NCBI RefSeq assembly: GCF_027579695.1
Contig: NC_083583.1
Coordinates: forward strand, 21,962,599-22,026,598
Direction of reading: 5' to 3'
Length of the DNA stretch: 64,000 nt
Source: Neoarius graeffei
Taxonomy: Eukaryota; Chordata; Actinopteri; Siluriformes; Ariidae
This document shows, piece after piece, positions 46,601 through 57,881 of this stretch. Under the pieces are notes generated by a model. The model searched no databases. It saw only the letters and a list, made by a program, of their open reading frames with translations, and had not been told where the DNA came from. Position 1 is the stretch's first letter; every line of letters starts with the position of its first letter. A program made the translations under genes and the position numbers.

Positions 46601-49600
46601 TATTGCCAACCTGTTACTGTTAACGTGCAGAAAGTGGAGTGTGCATATTGAGGTATTATATGTTCAAGGAAATAAATAAATGTAAACCTTGTGTGTGTGA
46701 GAGAGAGAGAAGCATTGTAGGCAACACTGCATTATTGTTCACTGTGCAAAGACTGCAGTGGGAGTGGTGTGATCAACAGTCCGTGTGCATCAGTCCAGTC
46801 CCTCAGAGTTGAGAAGTCTGATGGCATGTGGAAAGAAACTGTTACAGAAGCCTGGCTGTGAAGGCCCGAATGCTTCGGAACCTTTTTCCAGATGGCAGGA
46901 GGGTGAAGAGATTGTTTGAAGGGTGAATGGGGTCATCCACAATGTTGGTAGCTTTCCGGATGCAGCGTGTGGTATAAATGTCTGTGATGGAGGGAAGAGA
47001 GACTCTAATGATCTTCTCAGCTATCCTCACTATCCACCGTAGAGTCTTGCAATCAGAGATGGTGCAATTCCCAAACCAGACCGCGAGGCAACTGATCAGA
47101 ATGCTCTCAATAGTCCCTTCTTAGATCGATGAGGGAACACTCTGAATTCAAACGATGCATTCGTGGCCGCTATGGGCGGTCAGAGTCCTCAGACTCGTGG
47201 GGTTAACCTCAGAGTAATCATGATTGTAGAGCCACACCTTCCATGTCTTTTTTCCCCTCCCCCAGTCACTGATTCTTCAGAAACAACCTCTACATCTGTA
47301 CAATTCATTTCTTTAGAGAGTGGACTACATTTCAGAGGGAAGAATGTGTGGTTGTGTGTGAACGATGTTTAACCTTAAAGGGCATATCACGGGTAAATTC
47401 AGGAGCAAGATCAATGTAATTCTCCTATTTTATATTAAACTTTGGTCAAATATCTGTCACATTTTGCATTTTGTGCAATTTTTTTACCTTGTACAATACC
47501 AGAAAAATTCAGTTGAAATCAAGCCATTTGAGCTGAAATCGTCCACCTCTGAAAAAACTTGGCATTTGGATTTCCCGGCAAACATTGATTTTCATGACGT
47601 CATCTGCGGGACACCTCCCTCTGAATCCTACATCAGCGCTGATTTGTTTATGAGAAAACGACCTGGTGGTTTTCTGCAAATTTCTTCAACGTTATCGTGT
47701 AATTATTAAAATGGTTAACAGATGTATCGTCGGAGGGTGTAGCAACACCAATCTTGATGGGATTAGTACTCATCGTTTTCCAAAAGACCGGACAATGAGA
47801 GAGAAACGGGAGCGCTTGGTTTACACAGGCTGTGCACTGAAACTGCGCAAAGCTCGCGCAGCCTGCTGGCGCTTCCGCAGGTAAAGTCACGATTCTGGCT
47901 CCAGCCTCCCTTGGGATTTTTCCAGACGCGGTTTGTTATTTTATTCTTTTCTGCTGTAGACAGATGGCCTTGTGCAAAATTACCCTTCTGGATGAGTGTG
48001 TAAAGGGACATACTTTCATATAAAAAAAAAACTAAATTGGTCCAGAATAGGGCGGCACAGTGGTGTAGTGGTTAGCGCTGTCGCCTCACAGCAAGAAGGT
48101 CCTGGGTTCGAGCCCCGGGGCCGGCGAGGGCCCTTCTGTGCGGAGTTTGCATGTTCTCCCCGTGTCCGCGTGGGTTTCCTCCGGGTGCTCCGGTTTCCCC
48201 CACAGTCCAAAGACATGCAGGTTAGGTTAACTGGTGACTCTAAATTGACCGTAGGTGTGAATGTGAGTGTGAATGGTTGTCCGTGTCTGTGTCAGCCCTG
48301 TGATGACCTGGCGACTTGTCCAGGGTGTACCCCGCCTTTCACCCGTAGTCAGCTGGGATAGGCTCCAGCTTGCCTGCGACCCTGTAGAACAGGATAAAGC
48401 GGCTTGAGATAATGAGATGAATGGTCCAGAATATGCCCTTTAACACCTCCCTTTCTGCCTCATCAGTATAAATCGGGGGGAACAGAACTGCATTGCTCTA
48501 GTATTGGAAAAGTTTGATCAACTTTTTCTAAGCTATATTTCATCCAAAAATATTTAGAGTCTAACAGCTTGAATTTGCATTATATATCCTCATATTTCAA
48601 CCACTTTTCTGGACAGAATTCAGCAGCTGCCTTTAGAGTCATTTTAGAGATATAAATCAGCATGTTAGGCTGGGTTTTTTTTGTTTGTTTGTGTTTTAAA
48701 GTGGTGGTGAACTTCATGATGAATCTGCCACAACGAATCTAGAGAACCAGTAATGTTCTGTTCATTCTAAAAGCAATGAACCCATTATTTTTGCATTAAT
48801 CTTTTATAAATGTTGCTTACTAAGACAATATTATCTGTGTACATGCTAGAGAACACCTTCACAGTCAAGATAGTGGCGACCATAAAAACTGTTTCATGCT
48901 GTGCTCAGAAGGCAGACATTCTGTTCATACCGGTAGAATACATACCACAATAACATGCAGCCAAGCTCAGCACTGGCTCAGTATTATTTGGGGGGAAACA
49001 CCACACACACACACACCCACCCACAACAGGAGGGACAACAATGTATTATGTGTAGAATGTTTACCTGAGTTCAATTTTCTCGGTCATGTTCAACGGAATA
49101 GCTTTCAGCATGCGCACTCGATCCCCCACAGACAGGTTCTGCAAGTTTTTCACCAGCTGCGCTTTCTTATCCTCTGCACGCAAACACACACACACATACA
49201 AATTTTTCACATGTTCTACTAACCATTCACATGGTTTTCACATTTATTTGTTACTGTTTGCTTTCTAGACACACACGTATACAAATACAAAACAAGTCCC
49301 CCTCACCCTCCCTCTCAAAGTTCTCAACATTGCTGTCGACAGGGTAGCCGCGGATGCTGGGCCGGGCAGAGTGGGAGAAAGAGTGGATGGAGGGTCGGCT
49401 CTGTCTGTGTCTGCACATCTGCATGGTGCGAGCATAATACTGAGAGAGGATCGCCCCTCGACTGCGTCCTGGGACAGAGAAAGACAAGATGAGAAAATGT
49501 GATTAAAGTCCATAGTGCCAACAATGAAGATGCTTCATATAATCTATGGTTTTGTTCACACAGCAGTGCAAATCAGTTTTTTTTTAAATATATAAATACT

Positions 49601-52600
49601 GTGCCTAAATTACAAGCAACCAAATAAACCAGATATCTGCACTGGTTGCAATAATAACAAAGCAACTTGTACCTAATAGTGTGAGTGTAGCAGGTGGACA
49701 GGGTTAAGAGTAATTCTAAATTGGGAAGAAAGTTTTTGGGGTGATCTAGAGGGAAAATAACTAACATAGCATACCCAGGCCCCATTTCCCCATTTTATTT
49801 ACGTGATCTCTGTCTCTTCCTTTCTCTCTCTCAGTAGTGAGGTAAACATGCGTGTGTGGGTGGAGCAGAGCTGAAACAGCAGAATGAACGTCGTGCAAGC
49901 TAAAGAGCTGCAACTTTGTTCCAAGTTTCATGTTACAGTTTGCTAACTGTGCCAAGGGGCAGAAACGTTTGAAGAAAAAAAAAAATCCCTTGGGTTTGCT
50001 TTACTCTCTGAACAGCATACTGCTGCCAATGTTGCAGCAAGGAGGTTCAAAGGTTAGATATTTATCTGTGGATTAAGACCCAAGAAGTGAGATTCAGGCA
50101 TAACTTTGCTTACATTGTCAATGAATTCAGGCAACTAAGAGGCACAATATAAACACTAGGGTGCATCAGTTGCCCTCACTTTCATAAAATTTGATGCATT
50201 TTTGTTTGGGTGTTCCTTTTCACCAATAAAGACATCCTGTAAAATTTTTTGACCATATTCAAAAGTCTAATGGTGGCACCATGAGGTTCATTTTTTGCCA
50301 AAAAACGCTTATTTTATGTTTTCATGTAAGGTTTGAGTCACAATGTTGGACTCCATTTATTGATTTCTTGTGACCCAGAGATCATGTTAAATCACGTTTG
50401 AAGTTTGCCCAACAGCATGTGGCAGACTCCCCAAACACATGGAAGAAGATTCTCTGGTCAAATGAGACAAAAATTTAACTTTTTGGCCATCATGAGAAAT
50501 GCCATGTGTGGCGCAAACCCAACACCCTGAGAACACCATCCCTACAATGAAGCATGGTGGTGGCAGCATCATGCTGTGGGGATATTTTTCATCTGCAGGG
50601 ACAGGAAAGCTGGTCAGGACTGAAGGAAAGATGGATGGCACTAAATACAGGGCAATTCTGGAGGAAAACCTGTTTGTGTCAGCCAGAGACTGACACAATT
50701 TGAGACTGGGCTGAAGGTTCACGGTCTAACAGTACAATGACCCGAAACATATTGCTAAAGCTACACTGCAGTGGTTTAAAGGGAAACATTTAAATCTCTT
50801 GGAATGGCCTCGTCAAAGCCCAGACCTCAATCCATTTGAGAATCTGTGGCATAACTTGAAGATTGCTGTACACCAACGCAACCCATCTAACTTGAAGGAG
50901 TTGGATCAGTTTTGCCTTGAGGAATGGGGCAAAAATCCCAGTGGCTAGATGTGCTAAGCTAATAGAGACATACCCCAACAGACTTGCAGCTGTAATTGCA
51001 GCAAAAGGTGGCTCTATAAAGTATTGACTTTGGGGGTGAATACTTATGCACACTCCAGATTTCTGTTTTTTCATCTTAATTATTGTTTGTGTCACAATAA
51101 AAAACAATGTGCACCTTTAAAGTGGTAGGCATGTTGTGTAAATCAAATGGTGCTAACCCTCCAAAAATCCATTTTAATTCCAGCTTGTAAAGCAACAAAA
51201 CAGGACAAACACCAAGGGGGATGAATACTTTTGCAAGGCGCTGTAAATCTCTCTACATCACTCGTGAGGAAATCAGTGAATGGTTTTGATAAATTTGGGT
51301 ACTTTTTGTTCGTCAATGCATCTATATAATAAAAAGAAAAATCACACGTTGGCTTGAAGATATAAAAGTTTATCTTCTCAAGTTGAAAAATTTGCATTTT
51401 TCATACAAAATGCATCAAGGATCCGAGTGACGCATTTAAATAATATTGGATGGCGTTGAGTGGTATATAATAATAAAACATTTTATTTGTAACACACTTT
51501 GCATTTAGAGCAAATCTCAAAAGTGCTACAAAATAGAAACATCATTAAAAAGACAGAAACAAAACATAAAAATGAACAGAAATAAAGCATAATTAAGAGC
51601 AATATGTTCTGCTAAAAAGAAATGTTTTAAGTCCTTTTTTAAAACGCTCAGTAGTCTGTGGTGCCCTCAGATGGTCAGGGAGGTCATTCCATAGGCGAGG
51701 GGCAGCAGAACAGAAGGCTCGATCACCCATGGTGCTGAACTTAGTTCTGGGGTGGTGGAGGCGATTTGAATGAGTAGAGCGGAGGGATCATGTTGAGATT
51801 AGTGGGGTGAGTAATTTTTTCGGATAGATGGGGGCATTTCCATAGATGCACTGGTGAGTAAGAAGGGAGACCTTGTATTCAATCCTGGCAGACACAGGGA
51901 GCCAGCGAAGTGAATGGAGAACAGGTGTGATATGTTCATATTTTCGGACTCTCATCAGGATCCTTGCAGCGCTGTTCTGAAGTCTTTGAAGACTCTTGCT
52001 AGGGATCCCAGTGAGAAGTGCATTGCAATAATCCAGCCTGGAAGAGACGAAAACGTGTACCAACTTTTCAGCATCTGCTAAGGTGAGAGTGTAATGGAGT
52101 TTGGCAATATTTCTGAGATGGTGAAAACAAATCTTGCAAAGAAGTTTGATATGGGTTTCAAAGGTGAGTTGAGGGTCAAATTTTACACCAAGGTTGGTGA
52201 CTAACGAGGAGATGGGAACGTAATGCTGATTATGGAGGAAGACTGGATCTGGTGTGGGGGTACCAACCAAGATTGCTTCAGTTTTGGAGCTGTTCGGCTG
52301 GAGAAAGTTGCGATTCATCCACATCTTTATCTCCTCCAGACAAGCAGTGAGTGTAGATAGAGACGGTGATTATGGCGAAGATGCAGAGGAATGTGTATCT
52401 GTTTTTATATAAAAAGTTGTGTCATCAGCGTAGCAATGAAATGAAATTCCATAGCGACTAATGACATGACCAAGAGGGAGCATGTATCGAGTGACCAGGA
52501 TGGGGCCAAGGACTGACCCCTGAGGGACCCCACAGGTGACTGTGTCCGGGATCTTGCATTTCCAAAGGAAATGTACTCTGTTCTGCCAAGTGAGATAAGA

Positions 52601-55600
52601 TTTGAACCAGTTCAGAGCCATGCCAGCGAGTCCAATGGTGTGATGTAACCGGTTGAGGAGTATACCATGGTCAACAGTATCGAATGCAGCAGACAAATCA
52701 AGAAGAATGAGGAGGGAAAGTGAGCCAGCGTCAGCTGCCATCAGTAGGTCGCTTATAACTCTAACCAGAGCTGTTTCTGTGCTGTGGGCAGAGCGGAAAC
52801 CAGACTGAATTTTTTCAAAAAAGTTATGCAGAAGGTGGTCAGCGACTACTTTTTCCAATACTTTGGAGAGGAATGAGAGATTGGAAATGGGCCTGTAACT
52901 GGCAAAAACTTCTGGATCAAGAGTGGGTTTTTGAGAAGTGGTCTGATTACAGCGGCTTTTAGAGTAGATGGAATATAGCTATCCTGAAGGGAAAGGTTTA
53001 TTACAGTGGTGATCAAGGGACTTATGGCAGAGATATTTGCTTTCACAAGGGCTGTAGGAAAGGGGTCAAAGACACAGGTGGAGGGTTTCATTCTCCTCAA
53101 CCTCTTGCTGTGAAATTTCTGGAAAGCAGTTAAGGGCCTGGGAGGTCTTAAACTGTGAGTAGGCAGCTGAGACAGGTAGAGTGGAAGAACCAGAAAGGAC
53201 AGAATAAATTGAGTCAATTTTTGTTTTGAAGGTGGCCATAAAGTTATTACAGTGCTTTTCTGTAGTTTTTGTAAGTGAAGGGGTTTGTGATTTGAGAAGA
53301 GGATTGACAGTGGAAAATAGCTGCTTGGAATTTCCAGGAGGCGGCACGGTGGTGTAGTGGTTAGCGCTGTCGCCTCACAGCAAGAAGGTCCTGGGTTCGA
53401 GCCCCGGGGCCGGCGAGGGCCTTTCTGTGTGGAGTTTGCATGTTCTCCCCGTGTCCGCGTGGGTTTCCTCCGGGTGCTCCGGTTTCCCCCACAGTCCAAA
53501 GACATGCAGGTTAGGTTAACTGGTGACTCTAAATCGACCGTAGGTGTGAGTGTGAATGGTTGTCTGTGTCAGCCCTGTGATGACCTGGCGACTTGTCCAG
53601 GGTGTACCCCGCCTTTCGCCCGTAGTCAGATGGGATAGGCTCCAGCTTGCCTGCGACCCTGTAGAAGGATAAAGCGGCTAGAGATAATGAGATGAGATGA
53701 GATGAATTTCCAGGACTATTTCTGATGACATTTGAGTAGAACTGTGACCGTGCCTCTCTAAGGGACTTTGAGTAGGCCTTTTGGTGTTCCTGATACGCTA
53801 GCTTGTGAACTGTAAGACCTGAAGCTTTAGGACGCTGTTCGAGAGCACGCCCATTTGCCTTCATTTTCCGTAGCTCACTGGTGAACCAGGGGGCAGAGCC
53901 GGAGAAGGTGACTGTTCTGGTTTTAACAGGAGCATGGAGATCCAAAATGCTGCTCAAGGTTTTATTGTAGAAATCCACTGTGTCATTGGCTGATAAAGTC
54001 TGTATGAAGAACATGCTGGAGATCAACTGTCAATTTCTGGATTGATGCTATTCAATTTTCTAAAGCAGATTTTGCGTTTGGGCTTGATAATGGGAGATAA
54101 TAATGACAGCTCCACGGAGACGGCCTTGTGGTCAGACATACTCAGATCATACACAAGTAGATTGCTGAGAGGGGCAGAGTCAATGATGACCAGATCAAGA
54201 GTATGCCCCTTGGTGTGTGTGTGTGGGGACATCAACAAGTTGTCCAAGGTTAAAACAATCCAATAATTGGAAAAATTCAGCTGCAAAACAGCAGGAGGGG
54301 GTATTGACATGGATGTTCATATCTCCAAGTATTATAATATTGGCAGAGGTTACACAGAATGTTGAAAGAAGGTTGCTTATCTCAGAGATGAAACGTGGGT
54401 TTGGTTTGGGTGGCCGATAAATGAGAAGTATTGTCATGGAGAAAGGAGGGTTACATTTAAATGCCAGGCATTCAAAAGAAGATAGCTCCAGGGGCAGAGG
54501 AGACAAATCCAGATCACTGCAGTAAATGACTGACAGACCACCACCACGACCTGTGCTGCGGGCTTTCTGTAGGTAGCAAAAGCCAGGAGGACAGGTCTCA
54601 TTTAGAACAGAAAAAACGTCTGGTTGATGCCAGGTTTCCGTAAGGCACATCAAGTCCAAACACCTGTCCAGAATATGGTCATGTACGAAGCAAAATTTGT
54701 GAGAGATTGTGCATTAAACAGTTCAATTTTGATATTAGATGAGACAGTGAGTCTCTGTATTGGCCAAAGTAGACTGAAATCCACTCCACGTTTTCCATCC
54801 TGCACCGTGAGTGGTGTTGTCATAGAAACTCCAGTGCTACTAGTCTGAAGAGCAACAGTGCTTCGATGATGTGTCTGAGATGCCACAGTGCGTGCAGCTG
54901 ACCAGAAGGATGGGGTGGCGTGACCAAACTGGGAGTAAGCAAACTTCCTATGGGCGCTTTTGTGAATATAATGGGGCCGGCGAAGAGCCCAAGTTGTTTA
55001 ATAATTAGCTCCAGATTTTCGATGTCCGTTGGTATGTTTTTCTCTTGTAAACAGAGGGGAACCATCAGGGCCTTCAGTGAAGGCCCAAACATATCAGCAT
55101 TCTCGAATGCCAATATGAGCTTAACCACAAGCGCAGCAGTGCAGTCACCTTCCAGCCAGTGTAGCATTCATCAGTAGTGTTAACAAATGCTAATAAAGCA
55201 GTCAAGCCAGTGCTATCGAGAGCAAGTAGCACAGGCTAATGACCGAGAAACTAACATTTGTCTACAGACTCTTCTTCTACGCATGCTCACCACAGTATTT
55301 TTCACTCAGACTTCAGTATTCATTTCCCTGTGTAATTTACTTAGATACTTTTAAAATAAACATCGACTACTACACACAATGGAGCAATCTGGCAGCCAAA
55401 ATTCTCCCCAAATCTTCTGCTTTTAATGAAGCAAACATCGCGGCCATGTTTGTTTACAAATTGTCACAGTCACTATCGCAGAAGTTTTACATCTCCGACG
55501 TGTCTCTTTTCCAGCTTTTCGATGTCCGTTGGTATGTTTTTCTCTTGTAAGTATGCATGAAGAATATATAATGAAGTTTTGGTAGCCTTTCGGCTGGTCA

Positions 55601-57815
55601 GCGTGTCTTCAGTTTCAGTTTATTTATTTAGTGCTTAATCCTAGCAGTAGCACTGGATTAGCCTCGCCTTCTCCCTTTCCCAGCGGACAAAGAGATGATT
55701 CTGTGCATGCACAGCAGTAAAGCTGTCATTGGATCTTCGCATGAGCTCCGAAGTGTGACGTCGTGTTGTCTTGACAATGTGCAATACTGTAACATATCAC
55801 GAGTGACCACATCTTAATACTGCATGCTTAATACTGCATGCTCATTCTCCCCTGGGGAGAGTGGCGCGATACATGTACCGTAGGATAAAAGTGATATGAT
55901 AACATTGCATGCTATCAATAAACCCACTAGAAAGGAATAGAATACATGTTTTTATTCCATGGAGAAATTGGCCCATATGGATAATAATTTCCGATCTTTC
56001 ACTCCGATGAGGTCACTCCCAGTGGTTTCCCGCTGACTCGTCGTGCATTGTCAAAATGGCAAACCGGTTCAAAATTTAAATTCTTTGGATTAACTTGTGT
56101 ATTTTTTGTGGAGGGCGGCACGGTGGTGTAGTGGTTAGCGCTGTCGCCTCACAGCAAGAAGATCCTGGGTTCGAGCCCCGGGGCCGGTGAGGGCCTTTCT
56201 GTGTGGAGTTTGCATGTTCTCCCCGTGTCCGCGTGGGTTTCCTCCGGGTGCTCCGGTTTCCCCTACAGTCCAAAGACATGCAGGTTAGGTTAACTGGTGA
56301 CTCTAAATTGACCGTAGGTGTGAATGTGAGTGTGAATGGTTGTCTGTGTCTATGTGCCAGCCCTGTGATGACCTGGCGACTTGTCCAGGGTGTACCCCGC
56401 CTTTCGCCCGTAGTCAGCTGGGATAGGCTCCAGCTTGCCTGCGACCCTGTAGAAGGATAAAGCGGCTAGAGATAATGAGATGAGATTTTTTGTGGATGTG
56501 TCCCTATAACAAAGAACATTACACAGTGACGCAAAGATCTGAAGTTTATCTACTCGTGTTGAAAATATTTTCACTTGCTCACTCGTGATATGTTCACCAC
56601 TCTTAGATAAAGTTATTTTTGCACAACCTTGTAATATCCTATATTTATTTTGTATTGTATTATCATTGGCAACACACACACACAAACACACACAGACACA
56701 CACACACACACACACACTCCTAAAGCAGCACTAACCAATGGTGCGGCTCGGCATTGAGGAAAGAACTCTGAGAGTGTCTGAAGACCAGCGCTCATCCACC
56801 AATGGTTCAGTCGTGCCGCCATACTCATCAATGGCAAAGGATGAAAAATCATCTGAAACAAATGAAGAGACATATGGCCATTATAACACACACAAAATAA
56901 CTAGAACAGAAAGAATTGTCTTTGTGTCATTCTTTGTTTACTCTTCTAAAAGTAAAAAGAGAGTGTATGCTTTAATTTGGGCATGTTCTCTAGAGCACAG
57001 GGTTCATCAACTCCTGGACCACAGCCCACATGCGTACCCAGCAAAGTATTTCAGAGATCAGACTGAGCACTTGAAAAATAATGGACGAAAACTGATCAGT
57101 GTATGAAAATAAGCTGGCTGTAGTTCAGCGACCACAGTTTAGTTAGACACGAATAGTAGTAGCTTCTGGAACGTGTCCTTTATTGCGACCAGCATGCACT
57201 TGTGATAATTATTTAGCTGGGGGGTAAGCTTTCAGACACTTCCATAACATTTTCATTATTTACTCTCTCTAGTCTGATTATTACAAAGTGACAACATTGC
57301 TTGTCGTAAACACAGTTGACTATGAAAACAGCATTTTAAATGACAACTGGGCAAAAAAGAAGTGCTTCAATTTCAAAATCGGTTCAGAATCTGTCGTGCT
57401 GATCAAAAACGGTCAAATGAAGCAATACTGCAAAACAAAAGATAATTACATATTGATGTGTCATTTATAGTGATTAATATATCACTAATTATTAAGGATT
57501 AAAAGGTAAAGGTTGTGTTTTTGTTATTTGCTTATGTAACTGGACCTTCAAAAAAATTTTAGTTGAATACTCCTGTTATAGCAGTATGTGATGTGAAAGT
57601 CTGTATGTGTGTACCTTCGGGCTCTTCCCTTAGAGGATACATCTCTATTGTCTCTGTTTGGCTGTCAAGATCTTGACTCTGTTCCTGAATAAGCTTACTG
57701 AAGGAGTCATGAACCACATTCTCATCCATAGGGCTTCTAAAATATAAAACCACACAAAGGATGGGTAATACTGGCAAAATATCATATTGCAATACTACAA
57801 AATGTTTGCATGATT

Positions 57816-57881
<66 letters not shown>

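Larger units (their letters stand above)
47379..48439 (+). mobile_element. TTAA-target (Kolobok-like) element with a THAP exon, split by a SINE
   Basis: AGGGCATATCACGGG at the left and GAATATGCCCT at the right, TTAA at 47375-47378 and 48440-48443. It carries a THAP first exon and the SINE at 48050-48421. The part from about 47884 recurs at 62660-63231 and, inverted, at 61724-61860. Confidence 0.8.
51450..55000 (-). mobile_element. L2-type LINE, split by a SINE
   Basis: On the - strand, in order: endonuclease part (54659-54195), linker, reverse transcriptase (52858-52370) and C-terminal part (52324-51788), then a 3' tail that ends near 51470 in an A/T-rich run. Domain order and motifs are those of L2. 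It lies in tmc6 intron 3, same strand as tmc6, inside an older repeat (51410-51470 and 55240-55980). Confidence 0.88.

Noticed and set aside
48896-49268. Open + frames over tmc6 exon 5
   Set aside because: Antisense shadows of the exon and of a CA repeat.
54820-55167. 115-codon frame (start [20 protein letters not shown]) as a separate gene
   Set aside because: Lies at the 5' end of the L2 LINE in the same direction and without splice context. It is more likely LINE leader or ORF1 debris.
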